Source: CAZNER01 sp964572065 (GTDB lineage: Bacteria; Patescibacteriota; Dojkabacteria; JAHIVN01). Taken from it: 13,458 nucleotides of DNA. Under the pieces are notes generated by a model. That model made no database searches and was not told the origin of the DNA. It saw nothing but the letters and a program-made list of their open reading frames with translations. The DNA lies in contig CAZNER010000054.1 of the NCBI GenBank assembly GCA_964572065.1, positions 1-13,458 of the forward strand. The letters run 5' to 3'. The translations under genes and the position numbers were made by a program. Below, piece by piece: positions 7,745 through 13,458 of the stretch. The first letter of the stretch is position 1, and the number at the start of each line of letters is the position of its first letter.

Positions 7745-8080
7745 ATGAATAAACAAAAGATTGAAATAATCGGTAGGGTTGTTGTTAAACCTGAACTACA
7801 GAAGTCAAAATCCAAAAAGCAATATTCAAAGGTTAGGGTTGCGGTGAATAGTGTGATAAAGAATAAAAAGGGGAAAGAAGAAGACGTTGCTACGTATTAT
7901 CAAATACTAATATTTGGAAATTTGGCTAATAAGAGTAAGAACTTCAATAAAGGTATGCTAGTAAGAAGTGTAGGTGATTTAGCTGTAAAAACTTATCTTT
8001 CAAAAAAGGGCGAACCAAAAGCAGATTTAACTGTTATTTCAGATGAGATACAAGTATTAGATAGTAAAGCTTTTAAATAA
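7745..8080 (+). CDS. ssb: Single-stranded DNA-binding protein family (short, OB fold only)
   Basis: A 111-residue protein matching the SSB OB fold: IEIIGRVVVKPELQ (6-19) is the first strand pair, KVRVAVNSV (29-37) the second, then ATYYQILIFGNLANKSKNFNKGMLVRSVGDL (49-79), the conserved core that in typical SSBs reads W-x-x-v-v-x-F-G-K-x-A-E. VISDEIQVLD closes the fold. It binds ssDNA during replication, repair or uptake. It is shorter than usual because it stops at the end of the OB domain. There is no glycine/glutamine-rich linker and no acidic DDDIPF-type tip; the last residues are SKAFK. No tryptophan is present; tyrosines 51-52 sit where a stacking tryptophan is common. It is divergent from pyk and followed by an unusual RNA-like structure and terminator. 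It may be the main SSB of a reduced genome or a second paralogue. Confidence 0.8.
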   Translation: MNKQKIEIIGRVVVKPELQKSKSKKQYSKVRVAVNSVIKNKKGKEEDVATYYQILIFGNLANKSKNFNKGMLVRSVGDLAVKTYLSKKGEPKADLTVISDEIQVLDSKAFK

Positions 8081-8093
8081 TTACTATTTTAAG

Positions 8094-8225
8094 CTTTTTC
8101 CTCTAAAGATTCTGGGGTAATAGTGAGTGGTGTTAATTTGTAAGAATTTAATATCATTTCGCTAGATCGAGGAAAAAGGTGGGGGCAGGGGTGTACTTAT
8201 ATATAAGTACACTCCTGTTATTTTT
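8094..8225 (+). ncRNA. Candidate structured RNA: long imperfect stem plus terminator hairpin
   Basis: The gene-free space after the SSB-like gene folds by eye into a long rod. Ten uninterrupted Watson-Crick pairs join 8094-8103 to 8169-8178. Five more pairs (8108-8113 with 8164-8168, one bulged T) follow. An upper helix of 15 pairs (8122-8136 with 8148-8163, one bulged T, several G-U pairs) ends in an 11-nt loop at 8137-8147. An asymmetric GGGGTAAT bulge (8114-8121) is unpaired. A G-rich linker (8179-8185) leads into the terminator stem. It is either an independent small RNA or the 3' untranslated region of the SSB-like mRNA. It lacks the GNRA-capped motifs of SRP RNA and I recognise no known RNA family. 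No convincing promoter of its own is seen, as the upstream sequence is coding. Confidence 0.4.
8186..8225 (+). terminator. Strong intrinsic terminator with 16-bp stem
   Basis: 8186-8217 is an almost perfect inverted repeat, pairing over 16 positions with one G-T wobble. Its core at 8191-8212 is an exact 22-bp palindrome. TTATTTTT (8218-8225) follows. It ends the SSB-like transcript and separates it from the iPGM copy 2 promoter that begins at 8232. Confidence 0.8.
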
Positions 8226-8231
8226 AATAGC

Positions 8232-8260
8232 TTTACACTTAAAAATATTTCCACTAGAAT
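8232..8260 (+). promoter_or_regulatory. Near-consensus promoter for iPGM copy 2
   Basis: TTTACA (8232-8237), a 17-bp spacer, and TAGAAT (8255-8260) each match the sigma70 consensus at five of six positions. The start would be near 8267, with a leader of about 29 nt before the ATG at 8296. The promoter lies immediately after the preceding terminator, so the gene has its own transcription unit. Confidence 0.65.
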
Positions 8261-8295
8261 TAATCATAATATTATATTAATTCTACAAGAACTTT

Positions 8296-9864
8296 ATGGA
8301 TCCTAATTATGAAATCAAAAGACCTAAACCTATTTTGTTAATGATTTTGGATGGTTTAGGAGTTGCTCCGCCAGGTCCAGGGAATGCTGTTACTTTAGCA
8401 AAAACACCAGCGCTAGATTCATATTGGTTCAAATACCCTCATTGCTATTTACATGCCTCAGGAAGTGCAGTTGGTTTACCATCAGGTATAAATGGAAATA
8501 GTGAAGTAGGACATACTAATATTGGTGCTGGAAAAGTTGTTTTTCAGGAGTTACCAAGAATAAATAGAGCAATTGAAAATAAGAGTTTCTATCATAATAG
8601 ATCTTTATTAAAGGCTGTTGAGCATATCAAAAAGACAGGAGGTAAATTGCATTTAATTGGTTTAATAAGCAGGGGAAATGTTCATTCTTCAATGAATCAT
8701 GCTTTTGCCTGTATAGATCTGTGTAGGAAAAATGGTGTTGAACAGGGTAAGTTGTTTCTGCATGTTTTCACTGATGGCAGAGATACTCCTCCGAAGAGTT
8801 CTACTGCTTATATTGAAGAGATTGAAGCTGAATGTCAAAGAAATAATATTGGAGAAATTGCTAGTATAATAGGAAGGTTTTTTCCTATGGATCGAGATGA
8901 GCGATGGGACAGAATAAAGTTAGCTTATGAATTGCTTACTTTAGGAGAAGGTAAGGGATATAAAAATTGGAGGGAAGCAATACAAGATGCTTATAATATA
9001 GGTGAGACCGATGAATATATTGAGCCAAAAGTAATACAAGATGATGATGGTGAACCAAAGGCTAAAATTGAAAAGAATGATGCAGTTATATTTTTTAATT
9101 TTAGAACAGATAGAGCTATACAACTTACAAAAGCTTTTATTCAAGATGATTTTAAAGGCTGGGATAGAGGAGAGAAGATTGAAAATTTACTTTTTGTGGG
9201 AATGAATGAATATGAGAAAGGGATACCAGAATTAGCTGCCTTCCCGCCTGAAGATATTAAATTGCCTATAGGGAGGATTGTTTCTGAGGCAGGCATGAGA
9301 CAGCTTAGAATTGCTGAGTCTGAAAAATTTCCTCATGTTACTTATTTTATGAATGGTGGCAATAATATTCCTTATGATGGTGAAGATAGAATTGAAATCC
9401 CTTCACCTAAAGATGTGACTACTTACGATCAGAAACCCGAGATGAGTATTTATGAGGTTACTGAAACAGTTAATAAAAAAATTATGTCTAAAGAATATGA
9501 TTTTATAGTAATAAATTTTGCAAATCCTGATATGGTAGGTCATACAGGTGTTTTAGATGCAGCAGTAGAGGCTGTCGAGGTTACAGATAAATGTTTAAAA
9601 AAAGTGGTAGATACTACTTTAATGATGGGAGGAGCAATGATAGTAATTGCTGATCATGGTAATATTGAGGAGATGATAAATTTACAGACTGGAAAAGTTG
9701 ATACAGAACATTCAACTAATCCTGTGCCTTTTATATTTATTTCGAAAAATGTAAAAAGAAGAGAGTTAAGTCTTGGTATACTGGCTGATGTAGCACCTAC
9801 TATTTTAGCAGTTATGGGGATTCGAAAACCTAGTACTATGACTGGGCGTAATTTATTAGCATAA
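8296..9864 (+). CDS. gpmI: 2,3-bisphosphoglycerate-independent phosphoglycerate mutase, copy 2 (canonical)
   Basis: Interconverts 3- and 2-phosphoglycerate. At 522 aa it is close to the usual length and keeps the standard motifs: D19 in MILDGLG, catalytic S69 in GNSEVGH, H130 in VHSS, TDGRDTPP (159-166), MDRDERW (198-204), FRTDRA (269-274), K344 in ESEKFPHVTY, NFANPDMVGHTG with D412 and H416, D453-H454 in ADHGN, and H472 in TEHSTNP. Roughly half of aligned residues match copy 1 by eye, and both copies place the catalytic serine at residue 69, so they are true paralogues. This copy lacks the extra segment of copy 1 and has the canonical metal-site flanks, so it is the safer candidate for the main glycolytic enzyme. 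Cytidine deaminase follows after 54 bp, probably on the same transcript, as no terminator separates them. Confidence 0.96.
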   Translation: MDPNYEIKRPKPILLMILDGLGVAPPGPGNAVTLAKTPALDSYWFKYPHCYLHASGSAVGLPSGINGNSEVGHTNIGAGKVVFQELPRINRAIENKSFYHNRSLLKAVEHIKKTGGKLHLIGLISRGNVHSSMNHAFACIDLCRKNGVEQGKLFLHVFTDGRDTPPKSSTAYIEEIEAECQRNNIGEIASIIGRFFPMDRDERWDRIKLAYELLTLGEGKGYKNWREAIQDAYNIGETDEYIEPKVIQDDDGEPKAKIEKNDAVIFFNFRTDRAIQLTKAFIQDDFKGWDRGEKIENLLFVGMNEYEKGIPELAAFPPEDIKLPIGRIVSEAGMRQLRIAESEKFPHVTYFMNGGNNIPYDGEDRIEIPSPKDVTTYDQKPEMSIYEVTETVNKKIMSKEYDFIVINFANPDMVGHTGVLDAAVEAVEVTDKCLKKVVDTTLMMGGAMIVIADHGNIEEMINLQTGKVDTEHSTNPVPFIFISKNVKRRELSLGILADVAPTILAVMGIRKPSTMTGRNLLA

Positions 9865-9918
9865 GATTAAATTATTATATTAAAAGATATAGAAATTACA
9901 GAAGATGTAATAAAGAAA

Positions 9919-10338
9919 ATGATAAAGCTGGCAAAAAAAGCAGCAGAAAATGCTTTTGTACCATATAATAAACATAAAATGGGAAGTAGTATTCTGGCTT
10001 ATGATGGTAGTATGTTTACAGGATGCAATGTTGAAAATAGCATTTCGGGTTTAGGAAATTGTAGTGAAATATGTGCAATTGATAATGCTGTATCTCACGG
10101 GAAGTATAAGTTTAGAGCTTTATGTGTGTTTGATACACGAGGTAATTTTTCATACCCCTGTGGGGTTTGCAGGCAGTATATTGCACAATTTATTCAAGTT
10201 GTGCAGGAGGATATAAAGATAATAGTTGCATGTTCAAAGGGGCATGAAGTAGTAAATTTTAAAGAGATTTTTCCTAAAGGATACTATAATAGTACTAATC
10301 TTGAGGATATTAAAGAATATGCAGATAGAAATAAATGA
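9919..10338 (+). CDS. cdd: Cytidine deaminase
   Basis: Hydrolyses cytidine or deoxycytidine to the uridine form in pyrimidine salvage. The 139 aa match the small homotetrameric zinc type: FVPYNKHKMGSS (13-24), TGCNVENSISGL (34-45) with the nucleoside-binding N37 and E39, C48-S-E50 with zinc ligand C48 and catalytic E50, and PCGVCRQ with zinc ligands C81 and C84. The usual CAER is CSEI here, so the arginine that normally tempers the zinc-thiolate charge (Arg56 in the B. subtilis enzyme) is isoleucine 51. The frame stays open for 16 codons upstream of the ATG, back to a TAA at 9868, and reads like a typical deaminase first helix. A rare non-ATG start such as ATT is therefore possible, but the ATG is kept. 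It lies 54 bp after iPGM copy 2. Confidence 0.88.
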   Translation: MIKLAKKAAENAFVPYNKHKMGSSILAYDGSMFTGCNVENSISGLGNCSEICAIDNAVSHGKYKFRALCVFDTRGNFSYPCGVCRQYIAQFIQVVQEDIKIIVACSKGHEVVNFKEIFPKGYYNSTNLEDIKEYADRNK

Positions 10339-10368
10339 GATCAAATGGTCATAAACTTATGAATTGAA

Positions 10369-10415
10369 TTGACTCTAAGCTTATTTTGAGATATCTTGTA
10401 TATAGGAATTATAAA
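10369..10415 (+). promoter_or_regulatory. Candidate promoter(s) for the exported protein at 10437
   Basis: Two overlapping options: TTGACT (10369-10374), 17 bp, TATCTT (10392-10397); or TTGAGA (10386-10391), 18 bp, TATAAA (10410-10415). A 16-bp perfect AT palindrome at 10408-10423 covers the second -10 and could be an operator. I see no terminator after cdd, so read-through is also possible. Confidence 0.4.
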
Positions 10416-10436
10416 TTTATAATATGAATATAATTT

Positions 10437-10994
10437 ATGAAAAAACTGCTCGGAATTGTAAGTGATATATTTTTACTTAATTTCCTACTCATTATATTTA
10501 TTATTCCCTTATTAGTGTCTTTTAATCTTGATCCAAAGTTATATAATGCTGGAGCATCAAATGTAGCTGGTGTTTCAACTTCTAGGAATAATTCGGAAAA
10601 TGATTTTGTCATAGAGAGGAATTTTAGTAGTTCTGATAGAGTATTTATTAATGATTTTACAAAGGAAAATGGTAAATATAGTGTTAATTTTCATATAGCA
10701 CCGGGAAATCAATTAGATGAACATTTTAGTATAGGAGAAATAATTAATAATAATAGTGAGTTAGTAAGAGTTAGAGCAGAGGTTTTTTCGGATAGAAGAG
10801 AAATAGAGGATGTATTTATTTATGTAAGAAAAGGTGACTTAATGTATCAGTTATATGATGGTGATAATTATAAAGAAGCTGAGTTAGATATAAATTCAAA
10901 TTCTAATGATGAGTTTCAGATTGTTTTTACTTCTGATTTAGCAATAAAATATTTTTTTGATGTTGAGTTAAGTTTAAATACAATAAATTATTAA
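10437..10994 (+). CDS. Membrane-anchored or exported protein of unknown function
   Basis: I do not recognise this 185-residue protein. It begins MKKLLG, then a strongly hydrophobic segment (about 7-29) consistent with a signal anchor, followed by a low-complexity polar stretch rich in serine and asparagine (about 37-66). The remainder (about 67-185) is acidic, has no cysteine, and alternates hydrophobic and charged residues, as in an extracellular beta-sandwich. KYSVNFHIAPGNQLDEHFSI (80-99) followed by NNNSELVRVRAEV loosely recalls the strand pattern of TasA-like proteins, so it may be a distant relative of the protein at 3075; this is weak inference. No cleavage site is obvious. The stop codon overlaps the lepA stop on the opposite strand within TTAA at 10991-10994. 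Reality as a gene is supported by the well-formed N-terminus and length; function unknown. Confidence 0.7.
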   Translation: MKKLLGIVSDIFLLNFLLIIFIIPLLVSFNLDPKLYNAGASNVAGVSTSRNNSENDFVIERNFSSSDRVFINDFTKENGKYSVNFHIAPGNQLDEHFSIGEIINNNSELVRVRAEVFSDRREIEDVFIYVRKGDLMYQLYDGDNYKEAELDINSNSNDEFQIVFTSDLAIKYFFDVELSLNTINY

Positions 10995-12871
10995 TCATTT
11001 TTTAATACAGCAAGGAAAGCTTCTTTAGGAATATCAATCTTACCAAATTTTTTTAGTCTCTTTTTACCTTTTTTCTGTTTTTCTAAAAGCTTCTTTTTCC
11101 TCGTAACATCTCCTCCATATAGTTTAGATGTCACATCTTTTCTGTATGCTTTAATGTCAGTTCTAGCTATTATTTTTCCTGAAATTGAAGCTTGAATTGG
11201 AATTTGAAATTGCTGTCTTGGTATAACATCTGCTAATTTCTCGGTCAATTTTCTAGCACGCTTTTGAGCAAAGTTTCTATAAGATATGAATGAGAAAGCA
11301 GCTACTTGTTCATAGTTAATTAGTATAGCGACTTTAACAATATCTGTTTCTCTATACTCAAGAAATTCATAATCCATTGAAGCATAACCTTTTGATACTG
11401 ATTTTAAGTTGTCAAAGAATGTTGTAATAATTTCAGTTGTAGGAATTTCAAATTTCAGAATTACATAATTATTTAGATTTGATTTTTTATTTAGAGATAA
11501 GTATTCAGTATTTTCATAAATTCCCCGACTATTTTTTACAAGTTCAATAATTGGACCCATATAGTTAGTAGGGGTAATTATTTCTAGTTTGACCCATGGC
11601 TCATATGAATTGTCAATTATTTCGGGTCTTGGAAATTCACTTGCATTGCGAACCAAAAGTTTATTTCTCTTATCAAATATAGGGACGGAAACTGAACTGA
11701 TCTTTTTAGGATCATCTGTTAATAAATCTAGTTTGTAAAGAACACTTGGTACTGTTGTGAATATTTCTGTGTCAAATTCTCTTGATAGTCGTTCTTGGGT
11801 TATTTCAAGATGTAATAATCCTAAAAATCCACAACAATAACCCGAACCTAGTATCGGTGATTTTTCTTTTACATAGGTTAGAGCAGCATCGTTAAGTGCC
11901 AACTTTTTTAAGTTTTGACTAAAATCTTCAAATTCTTCTGTCTTGGTAGGATAAAGACTCGCAAAAACCATAGGTTTTGGTGCTGAATATCCAGGTACTG
12001 GCGCGACTTTGTTTTTCTTGGATTCATTGAATCTGGTAATAGTATCTCCAACATGGATTTTTTTAATATCTTTTAGTCCAGTTGCAATATAGCCGACTTC
12101 TCCATTTCTTAAGCATTTTTGTTTTTCAAGTTTGGGTCTTAAGTAGCCGATTTCTATTGGTTCAATTTTTATTTTCTTTTGTATTGCATACAGAATATCG
12201 CTATGTTTTATTTCACCTGATACTACCTTGATAAGAGCTATTACACCTTTATGGTTGTGAAAAAGAGTGTCAAAGATTAATATTTTTGTGTTTTTATTTA
12301 ATTGTGTGGGAGGAGGAATTTTTGCTATAATTGTATTTAAGAGTTTTTCTACCCCTTCACCTGTTTTGCCTGATGTTAGAATAATTTCTTCTTTTTTAAA
12401 CCCAAGTAGTTCTACTAATGATTCTTTAGTTTTTTGAATATTTGCTTTTGAAGAGTCAATTTTGGAAATTGCTGGTATAATGACAAGATTTTTTTCTAAA
12501 GCTTTGTAAAAGTTTGAGATTGTTTGCGCTTGAATACCTTGGGTTGCATCAACTAGGAGAACAACACCTTCGGATGCAGCTATAGAGCGAGATACTTCAT
12601 ACGAGAAATCAATATGACCAGGTGTATCTATTAGATTTAAAATATACTTCTGTCCTTTAATTATTTTATCTTGTCCGGTATATTTCCATTTCATTCTTGC
12701 AGTTTGTAATTTGATTGTTATGCCTTTTTCCTGCTCGAGTTCCAAGGTATCCATTATTCTTTCTTTCATTTCATGTTTTTTAATGGAACCTGCTTTTTCT
12801 AACAATCTATCTGCAAGGGTTGATTTCCCATGGTCTATATGGGCTATGATGGAAAAGTTTCTAATATTCAT
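10991..12871 (-). CDS. lepA: Elongation factor 4 (LepA), ribosome-associated GTPase
   Basis: A translational GTPase that acts on the 70S ribosome and is linked to back-translocation, stalled ribosomes or initiation fidelity. The 626 aa (family about 600) contain the G domain: G1 AHIDHGKST (10-18), G2 with T52 in GITIK, G3 DTPGH (82-86) with H86, G4 read as SKID (136-139) and G5 TSGKTG (166-171). G4 is normally NKID, so the guanine-contacting asparagine is serine here. EF-G-like domains follow, including CGFLGLLHLEI. The diagnostic LepA C-terminal domain (550-626) is complete: IPRQQFQIPIQ, SGKIIAR, RKDVTSKLYGGDVTRKKKLLEKQKKGKKR and the end EAFLAVL. The ATG at 12871 starts the canonical MNIRNFSIIAHIDHG. 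It is divergent from the XRE regulator and overlaps the upstream convergent gene stop-to-stop. Confidence 0.97.
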   Translation of the reverse strand: MNIRNFSIIAHIDHGKSTLADRLLEKAGSIKKHEMKERIMDTLELEQEKGITIKLQTARMKWKYTGQDKIIKGQKYILNLIDTPGHIDFSYEVSRSIAASEGVVLLVDATQGIQAQTISNFYKALEKNLVIIPAISKIDSSKANIQKTKESLVELLGFKKEEIILTSGKTGEGVEKLLNTIIAKIPPPTQLNKNTKILIFDTLFHNHKGVIALIKVVSGEIKHSDILYAIQKKIKIEPIEIGYLRPKLEKQKCLRNGEVGYIATGLKDIKKIHVGDTITRFNESKKNKVAPVPGYSAPKPMVFASLYPTKTEEFEDFSQNLKKLALNDAALTYVKEKSPILGSGYCCGFLGLLHLEITQERLSREFDTEIFTTVPSVLYKLDLLTDDPKKISSVSVPIFDKRNKLLVRNASEFPRPEIIDNSYEPWVKLEIITPTNYMGPIIELVKNSRGIYENTEYLSLNKKSNLNNYVILKFEIPTTEIITTFFDNLKSVSKGYASMDYEFLEYRETDIVKVAILINYEQVAAFSFISYRNFAQKRARKLTEKLADVIPRQQFQIPIQASISGKIIARTDIKAYRKDVTSKLYGGDVTRKKKLLEKQKKGKKRLKKFGKIDIPKEAFLAVLKND

Positions 12872-12897
12872 ATTATTAATATAAATTACATCTTTCT

Positions 12898-12906
12898 ATT
12901 GTATCA
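12898..12906 (-). promoter_or_regulatory. Candidate extended -10 promoter for lepA
   Basis: On the minus strand TGATACAAT (12898-12906) forms an extended -10 with five of six matches to TATAAT; the -35 region is weak. The start would fall near 12891, about 20 nt before the lepA ATG. Confidence 0.45.
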
Positions 12907-12935
12907 TAATAGTAGATAAAATATTATTTGAATTA

Positions 12936-12972
12936 TTGTTTATGTTTCTTAAAATATGATATATTAATATAT
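12936..12972 (+). promoter_or_regulatory. Candidate promoter and palindromic operator for the XRE regulator
   Basis: TTGTTT (12936-12941), an 18-bp spacer ending in TGA, then TATATT (12960-12965) as an extended -10. A 14-bp perfect palindrome (12959-12972) covers this -10. XRE repressors often bind such sites to control their own gene, so autoregulation is plausible but unproven. Confidence 0.4.
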
Positions 12973-12994
12973 ATAAGTTGTTATTTAGTTTTAA

Positions 12995-13458
12995 ATGAAC
13001 GATAAAAGAATTGGCTTACAGATAAAGAAGGCTAGGCTTGAATCACAGATGACTCAAGCAGATATAGCTAAAAAAATAGGTGTTACATGGGAGATGATTT
13101 CGAGATATGAAAATGGTAAGAGCAGTCCAAGAAAAAATTTGGAAAAGATTGCTGAAGTTTTAAAAAAGCCTATTCAGTATTTTTTTGGTGTTGAAGAGGC
13201 ACCAATTAGTGATGAAATAAAGAGACTTACAGATTTATTGATTAAGAAAGGATCAAATTTACAGCAGTCAGTAGAGGTGCCTTTGGTCGAAACATTGGAA
13301 GGATTTGACATAAATAAAGCTATTAAGTTAACTAAACAAATTTATAGTTGTCCTACGTGGATTATAAATAATTTTAAGAATATTTTTGCTTATAAAATAA
13401 ACGAAGTTATATCTGATGTAGTTAGTATAGGAAAGGGAGATATAGGTTTTTTTTCTAA
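12995..13458 (+). CDS. XRE-family transcriptional regulator, 3' partial
   Basis: Reading from the ATG at 12995 gives 154 open codons up to the window edge with no stop, so the gene is cut by the window end. Residues 6-63 are a classic Cro/C1-type helix-turn-helix domain: IGLQIKKARLESQMTQADIA, then GVTWEMISRYENGKSSPR, then LEKIAEVLKKPIQYFF. A linker (about 66-92) leads to PLVETLEG (96-103), and the visible end reads FAYKINEVISDVVSIGKGDIGFF. This layout resembles LexA/CI-like repressors with an S24 peptidase-fold tail (vPLv...ffalkv.gdSM...i..GDi). The position where the catalytic GDSM serine is expected reads NEVIS, so any such domain looks catalytically altered. HTH call firm; tail inferred. 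It is divergent from lepA, with its own candidate promoter. Confidence 0.82.
   Translation, partial: MNDKRIGLQIKKARLESQMTQADIAKKIGVTWEMISRYENGKSSPRKNLEKIAEVLKKPIQYFFGVEEAPISDEIKRLTDLLIKKGSNLQQSVEVPLVETLEGFDINKAIKLTKQIYSCPTWIINNFKNIFAYKINEVISDVVSIGKGDIGFFS

Noticed and set aside
8094..8178. SRP (4.5S) RNA
   Set aside because: The apical loop is 11 nt and AT-rich rather than GGAA-type, and the conserved domain IV internal loops are missing.
8941..9144. Minus-strand open frame inside iPGM copy 2
   Set aside because: Antisense to conserved iPGM coding sequence; its hydrophobicity reflects reverse-strand AT codons.
10336..10338. UGA as a glycine codon, as in some CPR lineages (SR1/Gracilibacteria)
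   Set aside because: cdd ends at a sensible length at TGA and the extension lacks homology. Other genes end in TAA or TAG and conserved genes contain no internal TGA.
10409..10612. Minus-strand open frame opposite the start of the exported protein
   Set aside because: Overlaps the better-formed plus-strand gene and its promoter region; no family features.
12995..13458. Prophage or mobile element marked by a CI-like repressor
   Set aside because: The neighbour is housekeeping lepA, and no integrase, attachment repeat or other phage gene is visible.

Overview
The window is low in GC (about 30% by eye), compact, and carries mostly housekeeping genes. Nearly all proteins are lysine-, asparagine- and isoleucine-rich. 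No gene has a recognisable Shine-Dalgarno site, and TAA/TAG/TGA all look like normal stops, so the code appears standard. The mix is an EF4/LepA, a short SSB-like protein, lower-glycolysis enzymes, a YibE/F membrane protein and small secreted proteins, within short intergenic spaces. This fits a small-genome AT-rich bacterium; I favour a CPR/Patescibacteria lineage, with a low-GC Firmicutes-like organism as the alternative. This placement is inference, as no rRNA or ribosomal protein is present. A run of 10 N (1132-1141) shows the sequence is a scaffold, probably from an assembled metagenome.

Layout. 6-~1154(+): YibE/F membrane protein whose C-terminus is cut by the N gap. 1220-2878(-): first 2,3-bisphosphoglycerate-independent phosphoglycerate mutase (iPGM). 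3075-3659(+): exported TasA/camelysin-like protein, divergent from the first iPGM and closed by a hairpin terminator at 3676-3710. 3730-6108(-) and 6125-7525(-): PEP synthase and pyruvate kinase, a two-gene operon transcribed pyk then pps. 7745-8080(+): SSB-like OB-fold protein, followed by a striking stem structure (8094-8178) and a strong terminator (8186-8225). 8296-9864(+): second iPGM with a near-consensus promoter, followed by cytidine deaminase (9919-10338). 10437-10994(+): membrane-anchored or exported protein of unknown function, ending stop-on-stop against lepA (10991-12871, -). 12995-13458(+): start of an XRE-type repressor that runs off the window.

How the genes work together. Two iPGMs (3PG/2PG interconversion), pyruvate kinase (PEP to pyruvate) and PEP synthase (pyruvate to PEP) form a lower-glycolysis/gluconeogenesis island; enolase must lie elsewhere. 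Coding the opposed pyk and pps reactions on one transcript, beside two diverged iPGM copies, suggests the PEP/pyruvate node runs in both directions. The pyruvate kinase has a lysine at the position that usually sets potassium dependence.

The best leads for something new are the unexplained RNA-like structure at 8094-8217, the divergent first iPGM, the mixed potassium signature of pyruvate kinase, the altered G4 motif of LepA, and two small exported proteins without recognised partners. I see no CRISPR array, transposon, tRNA or rRNA, and no obvious defence or mobile system.
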